The notes: generated by a model not told the origin, from the sequence alone. A stretch of 34,427 nucleotides of DNA from Ruminococcus sp. (GCA_017456845.1 JAFTIP010000042.1:1-34427), one strand, 5' to 3'; positions 7,303 to 15,758 are shown, counted from the stretch's first letter. Made by a program: numbers and translations.

Positions 7303-8424
7303 CTATTTATTATTAAGTACCTTTGTAATAACCGCCCAGATACGTTCATTGGAATCGGTTATTGCCATTTTTCCTGCATTTTCTGAGAATTTTTTAAGCT
7401 CAGCCTTATCCGACAAAAGCTTATCCACAGCTTCTGTTATGCTCTTATCAGTTAGGTCTTTTTCTTCAATAACGATGGCGGCGTTGTTGTTTACCAAAGC
7501 CATAGCGTTATGGAACTGATGGTTTTCGGCAACGTTCGGTGAAGGAATTAGTACGGAAGGCTTTGAGAGTGCCTGCACCTCGCTAAGGGTAATGGCACCG
7601 CAGCGGCAAATTACAACGTCAGCAGCCGCCATACACTCTGCCATATTATCAATGTATTCTCTTATGTCAAGATTTGAACATTTATCGGGGTCTGTACCCA
7701 ATTCTCTGAGCAAATCGGGAAACCACTTGCCGTACTGGCCGTAGGCGTGAATGTGGCTGTACTTACCGTCCTTACCTGAACGAGCTATTAAATCTGCCAC
7801 GCCTTCGTTGATTTTTCTTGCGCCTAAGCTTCCGCCGAAGGAAAGCACCAAGGGTTTATCACCCTTTTTGTACTTAGCCTTTGCCTCTTCCTTATTTACC
7901 CTTAAAATTTCCGGTCTGATAGGATTACCCGTAAGCACAAAGTTAATGTTACCGTCGAAGTGTTTTCTTGCCTCGTCAACAGCAAGCATAACATACTCTG
8001 CCTTTTTAGAAAGCATTTTTGTGGTAACTCCCGGATAAGCATTCTGCTCGTGAACAATCACGGGGATTTTAAGCTTCTGTGCAGCCCTCATTACAGGGCC
8101 CGAAACATAGCCTCCTGTTCCTATACAGATATCAGTCTTGAAGTCTTTGATTATTTTAGCAGAAGCAGAGGATGCAGAAACCGCCCTGAAAGCAGTTTTT
8201 ACGTTATGAACCAACGCAGATGGCGAAAGACTACGTTTGAATCCGCTTATGGATATAGACTTAATTTCAAAGCCAGCATTTTTAACAAGCCTTTGCTCAA
8301 GTCCGCCAACATTACCTACAAAGAGGATTTGTGCTGTGGGCTCTTTTTCTTTTATGGTTTTTGCAATGGCTAAGGCAGGGTTTATATGGCCTGCTGTGCC
8401 GCCGCCTGCAAGTAAAACTCTCAT
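7303..8424 (-). CDS. murG: Lipid II synthase MurG
   Basis: MurG adds GlcNAc from UDP-GlcNAc to lipid I at the inner face of the membrane, giving lipid II. The protein has 373 residues from ATG 8424, which has AAGGTGAT just upstream and begins with the family's MRVLLAGGGTAGHINPALA. A start at 8451 would add nine residues unlike the family. Other hallmarks are the N-domain stretch IVHEQNAYPG, the second glycine-rich loop SFGGSLGARKIN, and the C-domain sugar-nucleotide site ICRCGAITLSEVQALSKPSV followed by ENHQFHNA. It starts four bases after the ftsW stop, so flippase-side and precursor enzymes are co-translated. The 80-base gap before murA contains no structure I can support. Confidence 0.97.
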   Translation of the reverse strand: MRVLLAGGGTAGHINPALAIAKTIKEKEPTAQILFVGNVGGLEQRLVKNAGFEIKSISISGFKRSLSPSALVHNVKTAFRAVSASSASAKIIKDFKTDICIGTGGYVSGPVMRAAQKLKIPVIVHEQNAYPGVTTKMLSKKAEYVMLAVDEARKHFDGNINFVLTGNPIRPEILRVNKEEAKAKYKKGDKPLVLSFGGSLGARKINEGVADLIARSGKDGKYSHIHAYGQYGKWFPDLLRELGTDPDKCSNLDIREYIDNMAECMAAADVVICRCGAITLSEVQALSKPSVLIPSPNVAENHQFHNAMALVNNNAAIVIEEKDLTDKSITEAVDKLLSDKAELKKFSENAGKMAITDSNERIWAVITKVLNNK

Positions 8425-8428
8425 TAAA

Positions 8429-9673
8429 TCACCTTTTTTCAATTTTTGCACTACGGGACACCGAAAGGATAACGCCCATCTGAGCTAAAAGCATAATCAG
8501 GGAACTGCCGCCGTAACTGAAGAAGGGTAAGCTGATACCCGTGTTAGGTAACCAGTCGGTAATAACAAAAATGTTAAGTATAACCTGAAGTCCCACCTGA
8601 GCAGTAAGACCTATACCCAAGAGCTTTCCGAAGGTGTCGGAAGCTTTTCTGGACATTGTGATGCCACGCCAAACCAGAAGTGCAAAAAGCACAAGAATAA
8701 GCATAGCACCGATAAGACCTAATTCTTCACATACAATGGCAAAAACGAAGTCATTCTGTGGCTCAGGAAGATAAAGATACTTTTGTCTTGACTGACCCAA
8801 ACCTAAGCCCGTAAGTCCGCCTGAACCGATAGCATATAGTGAATTTCGGGTCTGCCAAGTGGTCTGCCACATTTCGCTGGTGGTGTACTCCAAAGCCTTG
8901 CCCCAACCGTCCATTCGGTCCATAGCATAGCCCAAAAGTCCTGTTGCCCACATTATAAGAACAGCCGCACCTACCAAAATTCCGATGAGTACAAAATATT
9001 TTGTATCCATACCGGAAATAAAAAGCATAACAAGCACAAGCAAAAATACGATAACAGTACAGGAAAAGTGAGGCTCCAGTATAAGTAAAATAGCTGTTGT
9101 GCCGAAAATCGCCATACCGGGAATGAAGCTGTACTTCATATACTTCATTTTGTCGGCATATTTTGTGCCCCAATAGGCAAAGAAAACGATAATACAGAAC
9201 TTGGTAATCTCTGATGCCTGAATGTTAAAGGAGGTAAAGCCAATCCAGCGGTGAACTCCGTTTACACCCGGCAGAAAAAGCACCAATATAAGCGCACCGT
9301 AAGAAATCGCCAGCAGAAGCTTTGCAAAACGATAGAAAATTCTGTAGTTAACAAAGGAAAGGCCAATCATTGCACCTATGCCGATAACGGCAAAGATAAT
9401 CTGTCTTTTAAGATAATAGTAGCTGTCGCCCGTTTCGGCGTAAGCTATGGGATAGCTTGCGGAAAACATCATAATAATGCCAACAGTAAGAAGCACCAAT
9501 ACAAGCAGGCAGAAAGGCATATCAAGGCCTAATCCTATATCAAAAAACTTGAATTTCTTTTTCTTTTTAGGTGCACTGCGAGTATTTCTTCGCTGTGCAC
9601 TCTGAGGAGCCTGAACTCGTCTTGCAGGGTCAGCGGAAGCTGCCCTGACGGCACGTGCTGTTTTTTCGCTCAT
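8429..9673 (-). CDS. ftsW: SEDS peptidoglycan polymerase FtsW (SpoVE-like)
   Basis: The 414-residue polytopic membrane protein belongs to the SEDS family, which polymerises lipid II together with a class B penicillin-binding protein. After a basic cytoplasmic N-tail of about 50 residues come about ten membrane helices. Conserved stretches include GVNGVHRWIGF, LEPHFSCTVIV, GLTGLGLGQSRQKYLYLPEP, NDFVFAIVCEELG and PNTGISLPFFSYGGSS, all diagnostic for FtsW/RodA/SpoVE. With a SpoVD-like PBP in the same cluster, it could serve septation, the spore cortex, or both, as with SpoVE/SpoVD in Bacillus; sequence alone does not separate these roles. The ATG at 9673 has AAAGGAGG upstream. Confidence 0.96.
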   Translation of the reverse strand: MSEKTARAVRAASADPARRVQAPQSAQRRNTRSAPKKKKKFKFFDIGLGLDMPFCLLVLVLLTVGIIMMFSASYPIAYAETGDSYYYLKRQIIFAVIGIGAMIGLSFVNYRIFYRFAKLLLAISYGALILVLFLPGVNGVHRWIGFTSFNIQASEITKFCIIVFFAYWGTKYADKMKYMKYSFIPGMAIFGTTAILLILEPHFSCTVIVFLLVLVMLFISGMDTKYFVLIGILVGAAVLIMWATGLLGYAMDRMDGWGKALEYTTSEMWQTTWQTRNSLYAIGSGGLTGLGLGQSRQKYLYLPEPQNDFVFAIVCEELGLIGAMLILVLFALLVWRGITMSRKASDTFGKLLGIGLTAQVGLQVILNIFVITDWLPNTGISLPFFSYGGSSLIMLLAQMGVILSVSRSAKIEKR

Positions 9674-9713
9674 ACTATCCCTCCTTTTTATAAAAAATTA
9701 TTTTGACATCATA

Positions 9714-10739
9714 TTAAAACATTCTGCCAACGCCGAAATACGTAAGCAAAAATGCACCAAGGGAAAATGCGGCAGTAATCATACTGAACACACAAACAAC
9801 CTTAACTTCACTCCAACCGCACATCTCAAAATGATGGTGAATGGGAGCCATTTTGAAAAGTCTCTTACCCTTTGTAAGCTTAAAGTAACCTACCTGAAGC
9901 ATAACAGAGAACATCTCAGCAAGATAAACAATACCAATGGGAATAACAAGCACAGGAACATCAAGGGTAAACACAATGGCACAAACCATACCGCCAAGGA
10001 AAAGTGAGCCTGTGTCGCCCATAAATACCTTTGCAGGATGGAAGTTCCACAAAAGGAAGCCAAGGCATCCGCCTGCCAATGCGGCACTTTCAATAATCAT
10101 ACCCTTGGAGTTTAAAACACTTGCCATAAGCATCATAAACACAGCGGCAAAGAAGGTGATAGAGCCGCAAAGTCCGTCAACACCGTCGTTAAGGTTTACG
10201 GCATTTACAACGCCAACAATAACAACTGCTGAAATTATGTAGTAGAAAAAGCCTAACTCAACCTCGCCGATAAAAGGAATAATTGTAGCTGTGTCGGCAT
10301 TTCCCAAAAACCTCATACCTACAAGGTAAAGGGCTGCAACACCAAACTGAAGTACCAGCTTCTGAGGTGCAGAAAGACCAAGATTACGCTTTTTTACAAC
10401 CTTGATATAATCATCAATAAAACCTACAACACCATAGCAAACAGCCATACCAAGACCTATAAAGGTACCTGATGTTCCTAAAACTCCGCCGCCGCTTGCA
10501 AGAATATAAATTCCAAAAGTAAGTGCAGTAGAAAGCACGATACCAACAATAAACATAATACCGCCCATAGTGGGAGTACCCTGTTTGTTCTTATGCCACT
10601 GGGGACCTATGTCAAGAATTGTCTGACCGAACTTAAGCTTATGAAGGTAAGGAATAAGCACTCTGCCCAAAACAGCAGAAATACCAAATGCCACCACAGC
10701 GGCACCTAAAGCCCACAAAAAATCAAAACGACTGTCCAT
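9714..10739 (-). CDS. mraY: Phospho-N-acetylmuramoyl-pentapeptide transferase MraY
   Basis: MraY transfers phospho-MurNAc-pentapeptide to undecaprenyl phosphate, giving lipid I in the cytoplasmic membrane. The 341 residues form about ten membrane helices. Catalytic and substrate residues are visible: GTPTMGG near residue 54, the DDYIKV pair of aspartates near residue 110, NLNDGVDGL near 183 and the APIHHHFE histidine cluster near 297. Family length and order (before ftsW) are normal. The start at 10739 follows the upstream small gene by 18 bases, with a moderate GGAA-type ribosome binding site. Confidence 0.97.
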   Translation of the reverse strand: MDSRFDFLWALGAAVVAFGISAVLGRVLIPYLHKLKFGQTILDIGPQWHKNKQGTPTMGGIMFIVGIVLSTALTFGIYILASGGGVLGTSGTFIGLGMAVCYGVVGFIDDYIKVVKKRNLGLSAPQKLVLQFGVAALYLVGMRFLGNADTATIIPFIGEVELGFFYYIISAVVIVGVVNAVNLNDGVDGLCGSITFFAAVFMMLMASVLNSKGMIIESAALAGGCLGFLLWNFHPAKVFMGDTGSLFLGGMVCAIVFTLDVPVLVIPIGIVYLAEMFSVMLQVGYFKLTKGKRLFKMAPIHHHFEMCGWSEVKVVCVFSMITAAFSLGAFLLTYFGVGRMF

Positions 10740-10757
10740 TTAATCTACCCGTTCCTT

Positions 10758-11180
10758 TCAACTTATCTTAGCATTTATAGCCTTTAAAACCTGAGGCAAA
10801 GCATTGCCTGCAGCCACCAGGCCTGCCGCACAGTAAAGCACCGAAGCCTCTGAAAACTGAGATTCTACAGGCAGGTTTACCCTTCCCATAAAGCTCATAC
10901 TGAAAAGGTCGAGACTTCTTGACTTTTCTCTTTTCATAAAATTAAAACCGCAGATATCGGCATTGCTCTGCCCTACCGAATAGGTGCAGATTTTTGCAGA
11001 CGTTTTCACATTCTCGCCAAATTCGCAAACAACAACATCAATGTCGCAAGGAGCTTCACAGCCTTTTTGCAAAACTGCCACCCTGACGTTTATGTCAAAA
11101 TCCTCACGTACAAGGTCATAAAGCTGCTGAGCGAGGTAAAAATCTTTAGTTTCACCTAAAAAATAAATTTTGTTTTCCAT
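10758..11180 (-). CDS. Unknown 140-aa protein in the usual murE/murF position, faintly Mur-ligase-like
   Basis: I do not recognise this protein as a named family. It has 140 residues from ATG 11180, which has GGAGG four bases upstream; a GTG at 11219 would overlap the upstream gene. There is no signal peptide or membrane helix. The last 75 residues run ICTYSVGQSNADICGF, a variable stretch, then GRVNLPVESQFSEASVLYCA and AGLVAAGNALPQVLKAIN. This follows the strand-helix pattern at the end of the Mur ligase central domain (tYG...aDv...G.hNv.NalAA...a..lG...e.i...L). The ATP-binding GTNGKT loop and the C-terminal ligase domain are missing, so it cannot be an active ligase. It may be a degenerate ligase, a regulator of the cluster, or unrelated. 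The gene is intact, closely spaced and well translated, so it is probably under selection. Confidence 0.7.
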   Translation of the reverse strand: MENKIYFLGETKDFYLAQQLYDLVREDFDINVRVAVLQKGCEAPCDIDVVVCEFGENVKTSAKICTYSVGQSNADICGFNFMKREKSRSLDLFSMSFMGRVNLPVESQFSEASVLYCAAGLVAAGNALPQVLKAINAKIS

Positions 11181-11196
11181 AGTGCCTCCGCAAGAA

Positions 11197-13428
11197 TTAG
11201 TCTGTTCCTCCGCCTGCACTGAAGGTTACGGTAATAACCGTACCCGGTGCTACCTCGGTACCCTCAGGAATGCTTTGCGAATAAGATGTGGACAACGCCG
11301 AGTTACTCATACCGCTGATACTAACGTTAAGGTCATAATAAGTTGCAAAATAAAGTACATCCGAAACCGAATAGCCTATAAGATTCGGTACCGTCGTTGT
11401 ATCCATGATGCTGTCGCCGTCTGTGTATAAAACAACGTTACCGCCCTGAGGAATCTTAGTACCTGCCTCAGGCATCTGAGCAACTACCTTGTCGCCCTCA
11501 CCCTTTACCCAAGTTGTAAATCCGCCCTGTTCTGCGGCTCTTTCCGCCTCTTCAACCGTCATACCAATGTATGTATCGGCAGTTGTGTCCAAAGCTTCAA
11601 GCTCCTCCTGTGTGTACTGAGTTGCAATTTCAAGATAAGGCAGAACCTCTGACATAATCTTTGCAAACACAGGAGCCGCAACCTGACTTCCGTAGTAAGC
11701 CGCACCTGTGGGAGTATCGAAGAATACAAGGCACACAACTTCGGCATCTTCTGCAGGAGCAAATCCGCAGAAGGAAGCTATATAGTCCTGAACTCCGTCT
11801 TCATTAAGGTCAACCTTCTTTTCCGACGTACCTGTTTTACCTGCCACGCGGTAACCTGCAACGTAACCGTTGCTGCCTGAACCCGAAACTGCGTTTTCTT
11901 CAAGAATATCACAGATAATTGCCGTGGTTTCCTCTGATAAAACCTGACGCTTAACCTCTGTGCTTGTAGTACTTATTACGTTACCCTTCGAGTCCTCAAT
12001 ACGCTCAACCATATGAGGCTGAACAAGGTATCCGCCATTGGCAATTGAAGCAACCGCAGTAGCCATCTGAATCGGGGTAATAGCAAAGTTCTGACCGAAA
12101 GAAGCGGTAGCTAAGTGAACCTCGCCCATGGTATCTCTGTCGAAATAAATGTCGTCAGCCTCACCGGGCAAATCAATTCCTGTTCGCTCAGAAAAACCGA
12201 AGGCATCGTAATACTGATTGAATAAATCTATACCTAAAAGCTCGCCAATCTGCATTAAAGCAGGGTTACAGGAGTTTTTAATGGCTTCTCTTAAGTTCTG
12301 CGTGCCGTGGCTTCCGCCATAGGTCTGAACGTGACATCCCAAAGTAGTATCTGCAACGGTGTAGGCACCACTGCAGTAAAAGGTGGAATTTTCGTTAACC
12401 AATCCCTCTTCAAGAGCCATAGCCGCAGTGCACATTTTGAAAACAGAGCCGGGATAGTAGGTATCACTTACGGCTTTGTTTCGCCACATATTTGAAAGTG
12501 CCTCATACCTTGCGTCTGCCCGATCTTTCTCAGGGAGCTTCTTGATTTCGGCTTCCTTCTCAGCAGTCAGAGTAAAGGGGTCGTTAAGGTCAAAGCCGCC
12601 TACGCTCGCCATTGCTCTTACGGCACCGGTGTTAACGTCCATAATAATGCACACACCGCGGTTAAATACGGCATGATCTTCTATACCTTGAAGCATATAT
12701 TTTTCCGCAATGGACTGAATCGTCTCGTCTATTGTCAACACAAGGTTACTGCCATCCCCTGCAGGGATATTCTGGCTATACTCAAAAGGCATTGCTGTAC
12801 CCAAGGAGTCAACGGCAGTAACAAGCCTTCCCGGAGTACCTGTAAGCACCTCGTCATACTGATATTCAAGCCCTGCCAGACCCTGCTCGTCGGCACCTGT
12901 AAAGCCAATTACGCTGGAGGCAAGTGAGCCGTAAGGGTAGTAACGCTTGTAGTCATCCAAAAGATAAACCGTGCTGTAAATCTCGTGAACTTCTGCAAGC
13001 TGGTCAATAAACTCAATAACCTCTTCCCTTTTGTCGCTTTCTATCTGACGCTTAACCTCAACGTAGTAGCTTTCTTGCTGAGCTTTTTCAAAAATCACGT
13101 TTTCGTCAACGTCAAGAATAGAAGAAAGACCCTTTGCAACAATGTGTCTTTCTTCGTCGTTATCAAAATAAACAGGAGCTAAAACCACCTTCCACACCGA
13201 GGCAGAGGCAGCAAGAATTTTACCGTTTGTGTCGTAAATCGTACCACGTTTTGCTGAAAGCTCTGTATCTGAAAGTTGCTGGTCAACAGCACGTTTTTGT
13301 AATTCTGAGGCATCAACCAATTGCAGCCAACCAAGTCTCAGTATAGCCGCACCAAAGCCCAGAACAAGAATTATAAGCAAAAGCAACGCGGCTCTTTTAT
13401 TTAATTTCTGATTTACTCCCTGTGCCAT
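11197..13428 (-). CDS. Class B penicillin-binding protein, SpoVD/PBP2X type with two PASTA domains
   Basis: This is a monofunctional transpeptidase that crosslinks peptidoglycan outside the membrane, partnered with the SEDS protein of the same cluster. It has 743 residues: a membrane anchor at about 13-33; a PBP dimerisation domain (RGTIYDTNGKILA near residue 60); and a transpeptidase domain with PGSVFK (active-site serine; valine instead of the common threonine in STFK), SCNPALM (SxN) and KTGTSEK (KTG). Two C-terminal PASTA domains follow (about 618-670, starting YIGMTVEEA, and 675-738, starting TTTVPNLIGYSVSDV). PASTA domains are typical of SpoVD and PBP2X. The ATG at 13428 follows AAAGGAG. 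A terminator-like hairpin precedes the gene. It may serve division, the cortex, or both; I leave the symbol open. Confidence 0.95.
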   Translation of the reverse strand: MAQGVNQKLNKRAALLLLIILVLGFGAAILRLGWLQLVDASELQKRAVDQQLSDTELSAKRGTIYDTNGKILAASASVWKVVLAPVYFDNDEERHIVAKGLSSILDVDENVIFEKAQQESYYVEVKRQIESDKREEVIEFIDQLAEVHEIYSTVYLLDDYKRYYPYGSLASSVIGFTGADEQGLAGLEYQYDEVLTGTPGRLVTAVDSLGTAMPFEYSQNIPAGDGSNLVLTIDETIQSIAEKYMLQGIEDHAVFNRGVCIIMDVNTGAVRAMASVGGFDLNDPFTLTAEKEAEIKKLPEKDRADARYEALSNMWRNKAVSDTYYPGSVFKMCTAAMALEEGLVNENSTFYCSGAYTVADTTLGCHVQTYGGSHGTQNLREAIKNSCNPALMQIGELLGIDLFNQYYDAFGFSERTGIDLPGEADDIYFDRDTMGEVHLATASFGQNFAITPIQMATAVASIANGGYLVQPHMVERIEDSKGNVISTTSTEVKRQVLSEETTAIICDILEENAVSGSGSNGYVAGYRVAGKTGTSEKKVDLNEDGVQDYIASFCGFAPAEDAEVVCLVFFDTPTGAAYYGSQVAAPVFAKIMSEVLPYLEIATQYTQEELEALDTTADTYIGMTVEEAERAAEQGGFTTWVKGEGDKVVAQMPEAGTKIPQGGNVVLYTDGDSIMDTTTVPNLIGYSVSDVLYFATYYDLNVSISGMSNSALSTSYSQSIPEGTEVAPGTVITVTFSAGGGTD

Positions 13429-13466
13429 TTTTCATGCTCCTTTCTGTCAAATTTTTTGAAAGAAAA

Positions 13467-13480
13467 GCAGGAATTCCTGC
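13467..13480. repeat. 14-bp perfect palindrome in the leader of the PBP gene
   Basis: GCAGGAATTCCTGC is a perfect palindrome lying 39 bases before the PBP start. On the minus strand it is followed by TTTTCTTTC. It could be a protein-binding site or a tight RNA fold; nothing identifies a partner. Confidence 0.4.
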
Positions 13481-13506
13481 GAAAATCTTCATCCTTAGAA
13501 TAGCAG

Positions 13507-13536
13507 AAAAAGAGTCAAGACTTAAATCTTAACTCT
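13507..13536 (-). terminator. Terminator-like hairpin between ftsL and the PBP gene (intra-operon attenuator candidate)
   Basis: On the minus strand AGAGTTAAGA pairs with TCTTGACTCT (one G-U) around a six-base loop and runs into TTTTTC. It stands inside the dcw cluster, so read-through must be partial unless a promoter follows. I find no convincing sigma-A promoter between it and the PBP start. Confidence 0.65.
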
Positions 13537-13543
13537 CATCCTT

Positions 13544-13578
13544 CATAACATACATATTAAAACTGAGGGTATGTTATG
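13544..13578. repeat. 10-bp inverted repeat at the ftsL stop codon
   Basis: CATAACATAC (13544-13553) and GTATGTTATG (13569-13578) are perfect inverted copies. The right arm overlaps the ftsL stop codon. With the downstream terminator and palindrome this gives three folds in a 145-base gap. Confidence 0.5.
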
Positions 13579-14104
13579 ACCAAAGTGAACCTAAGAAGTC
13601 GCCTATTTCTGTAAATACATTTGACTTCTTCTCAAGATACACCTCAGCCTTGTCCCCCTCTGAAAGGCTAATGTATTCTTTTTGCTGAGCAGTTGCCTTG
13701 CTCATTCCCAAATGCTGCTGAGCGTACTTTTCAATTGCGGCTGTAGAAAGGGATGCTTCCATTTTTGCCTGCATCTGGGTGTACTCACTCTTCACTTCTT
13801 CAAGCTGAACCTGAGCAGAAGCAATCTGCTGGTTAAGCTCTGTAAGCTCTACCTGACCCTTAATGATAAAACCTACGCAAAGTGTAATTACAGCAGCACA
13901 CACAAAACCAAGAACAATTGAACCTACGTTGTGCTTACGCCTTTCAGTTTTATCGTATTCGGGCATATTAAGCTCTATGACATTATTCTTTTTTACCTGA
14001 GCTCTCTTAGGCGATGCTTTTTTCTTTCTGGCAGCATTGCCCTCTGACTCAAAAAGGCTGAGGTCATAACCTCTGTCGGCATTCATATACGCACCGTATG
14101 CCAT
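13574..14104 (-). CDS. ftsL: Cell division protein FtsL-like (septum initiator)
   Basis: This encodes 176 residues with the FtsL/DivIC plan. A basic cytoplasmic N-tail of about 67 residues is followed by one membrane helix (about 70-92, VGSIVLGFVCAAVITLCVGF). An extracytoplasmic coiled coil follows (about 95-128, VELTELNQQIASAQVQLEEV), then the short conserved region around YAQQHLGMSKATAQQKEYI. FtsL proteins pair with DivIC/FtsB and FtsQ to activate septal synthesis. The position between rsmH and the PBP gene is the standard ftsL position, and that carries most of the weight, because the sequence is poorly conserved. AAGGAG precedes the ATG at 14104. Confidence 0.88.
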   Translation of the reverse strand: MAYGAYMNADRGYDLSLFESEGNAARKKKASPKRAQVKKNNVIELNMPEYDKTERRKHNVGSIVLGFVCAAVITLCVGFIIKGQVELTELNQQIASAQVQLEEVKSEYTQMQAKMEASLSTAAIEKYAQQHLGMSKATAQQKEYISLSEGDKAEVYLEKKSNVFTEIGDFLGSLWS

Positions 14105-14134
14105 AGTCCTTACTCCTTATATAATTCATCTATG

Positions 14135-15067
14135 TTAAACGAGCTTTTCGCATCCTCTGAGCTTTGCACTTCTGCTTCGCTTATTAGCGTCCAGCTCCTC
14201 ACTATCTGCTTCTATAGGCTTTTTATTTATAAGCCTTGCCTTTGGCTTATTACCGCAAACGCAAACAGGAAAATCCTTAGGGCAGGTACACCCCACGCAC
14301 CAGGAAGCCATAGTCTGCTTTACGATTCTGTCTTCAATTGAATGGAAGGTAATAACCGAAAGTCTTCCGCCCTGTCTGAGCATTTCAAAGGCTGATGCAA
14401 GGCCTCGCTCTAACTGGCCAAACTCGTCATTCACCGCAATGCGGATTGCCTGAAAGGATTTTCGTGCAGGGTGGCCGTCACGCCTTACCTTCTGGGGAAC
14501 ATTCGCCTTAACAATCTCAGCAAGCTCAAGAGTTGTTTTTATAGGCTTTTCTTCCCTTGCCTTTAAAATACCCTTTACTATTGAAGGAGCGTATTTTTCT
14601 TCACCATAGGAAGAAAGTATTCTGCAAAGCTCTTTAAAATCAAGGGTGTTAACAAGGTCTGCGGCGGTTGTTCCCACTTGGCTCATTCGCATATCCAGAG
14701 GTGCATCCTCGTGGAAAGAAAAGCCACGCTCAGCGGTATCAAGCTGATGGGACGAAACGCCCAAATCAAGGATTACTCCGTCTACCTTCTCTATACCTTC
14801 CTTTAAAAGCAGGTTCTTCATATCGGCAAATTCGCCGTGAAGCACCACACTTCTTTTGTCGCCCTCAAAACGCTTTGTAACAGTTGCAATAGCATCAGGG
14901 TCGCGGTCTATTGAATAAAGCCTGCCGTTTTCGCCAAGGCGGCTTAGTATAAGGGCTGAATGTCCGCCTCCGCCCGCTGTGCCGTCCACATATGCTCCAT
15001 CGGGTTTAACCTCAAGCATATCAACGGACTCGTTAAGTAAAACGGAAATGTGAGAAAAATTTATCAT
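14135..15067 (-). CDS. rsmH: 16S rRNA (cytosine1402-N4)-methyltransferase RsmH (MraW)
   Basis: RsmH methylates N4 of C1402 in the decoding centre of 16S rRNA. The protein has 310 residues. SAM motif I is VDGTAGGGGHSALIL (27-41). The family stretches DLGVSSHQLDTAERGFSFHE and APLDMRM are intact, as is the C-terminal VITFHSIEDRIVK. The ATG at 15067 overlaps the mraZ stop codon (ATGA), so the two are translationally coupled as in most bacteria. Confidence 0.98.
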   Translation of the reverse strand: MINFSHISVLLNESVDMLEVKPDGAYVDGTAGGGGHSALILSRLGENGRLYSIDRDPDAIATVTKRFEGDKRSVVLHGEFADMKNLLLKEGIEKVDGVILDLGVSSHQLDTAERGFSFHEDAPLDMRMSQVGTTAADLVNTLDFKELCRILSSYGEEKYAPSIVKGILKAREEKPIKTTLELAEIVKANVPQKVRRDGHPARKSFQAIRIAVNDEFGQLERGLASAFEMLRQGGRLSVITFHSIEDRIVKQTMASWCVGCTCPKDFPVCVCGNKPKARLINKKPIEADSEELDANKRSRSAKLRGCEKLV

Positions 15068-15492
15068 AATCTTAAAAGTTCAAGAGCATCGAGGTAAGAC
15101 TCTTCCCTCTGCTTCTTCATAAATGCATCGTAGGTTGCTTTGTCCCAGATTTCGATACGCTTGTCCATACCTAAAACTGCAACCTCTTTGGTAAGGTTTG
15201 CACTTTCTCTGAGGGCTTGGGGGATCTGAAGTCTGCCCTGAGCGTTTACGCTTACCTCTTCGGAAGGAGCGATGATAGAGTACTGAAGCTGTAATGCCTT
15301 ACTGGCAGGAAGCTCGCGAATCTGAGCAAGCAAATGCTCGAACTGCTCAGCAGACATAATCTGTACACAGGGGAAATCTTTATCAAATCCTGCTGTGATA
15401 AAAAATGTTTCGCCTAACTGTTCGCGGAATTTCTGAGGCAGAACGACTCTGCCCTTGGAGTCTAAATTAGGGAAAGACATACCCGTAAACAT
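15064..15492 (-). CDS. mraZ: Transcriptional regulator MraZ
   Basis: MraZ is the conserved DNA-binding protein at the head of dcw clusters; in Escherichia coli it represses its own operon. The 142 residues hold two AbrB-like half domains, each with the signature, DSKGRVVLPQKFRE (11-24) and NAQGRLQIPQALRE near residue 84. The protein forms a ring that reads several direct repeats, and such repeats are present just upstream (15527-15566). AAGGAGG precedes the ATG at 15492; the second ATG four codons on is also possible. Confidence 0.97.
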   Translation of the reverse strand: MFTGMSFPNLDSKGRVVLPQKFREQLGETFFITAGFDKDFPCVQIMSAEQFEHLLAQIRELPASKALQLQYSIIAPSEEVSVNAQGRLQIPQALRESANLTKEVAVLGMDKRIEIWDKATYDAFMKKQREESYLDALELLRL

Positions 15493-15526
15493 TATCGCCG
15501 CCTCCTTACCTTAAAAATCGCTTTAA

Positions 15527-15566
15527 AAGTGACATCAAATGACCCAAAATTGCCACCTATTGACAC
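15527..15566 (-). promoter_or_regulatory. MraZ-box array: four direct repeats about 10 bp apart
   Basis: Reading the minus strand from 15566, the units GTGTCAATAG, GTGGCAATTT, TGGGTCATTT and GATGTCACTT follow one another, with GTCA/GGCA cores 10-11 bases apart. Known MraZ sites are direct repeats with GTGG/TGGG-like cores one helical turn apart. The array begins about 10 bases downstream of the -10 box, at the expected transcription start, and ends before the ribosome binding site, a position suited to repression. Confidence 0.75.
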
Positions 15567-15575
15567 TTTATAATC

Positions 15576-15604
15576 ATTATAATGCATTGGTATCAAAATT
15601 GCAA
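15576..15604 (-). promoter_or_regulatory. Main promoter of the dcw operon
   Basis: On the minus strand there is TTGCAA (15599-15604), a 17-base spacer and a perfect TATAAT (15576-15581). It lies directly upstream of the MraZ-box array and about 84 bases before mraZ. Confidence 0.85.
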
Positions 15605-15660
15605 GAAAAATATTACGGCTTTTTTACCTAATTTACTGCAATCTTTTACCGCATTATAGA

Positions 15661-15700
15661 CAAAAAAAGACACAACCACGACAAAAAACGTGATTGTGCC
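15661..15700 (-). terminator. Terminator of the uvrC-rsmD-coaD-coiled-coil operon
   Basis: On the minus strand GGCACAATCACG pairs with CGTGGTTGTGTC (with G-U pairs) and runs into seven T residues. It insulates the dcw promoter from upstream transcription. Confidence 0.85.
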
Positions 15701-15758
15701 TATGTTTTTAGAACTTATGTTCGGTTATGTAATTCCCTCTAAGAAAATTACAAACCTG

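Noticed and set aside
11181-11219. GTG at 11219 as start of the unknown dcw protein
   Set aside because: The extra residues come from the end of the PBP gene in another frame; GGAGG precedes the ATG at 11180.
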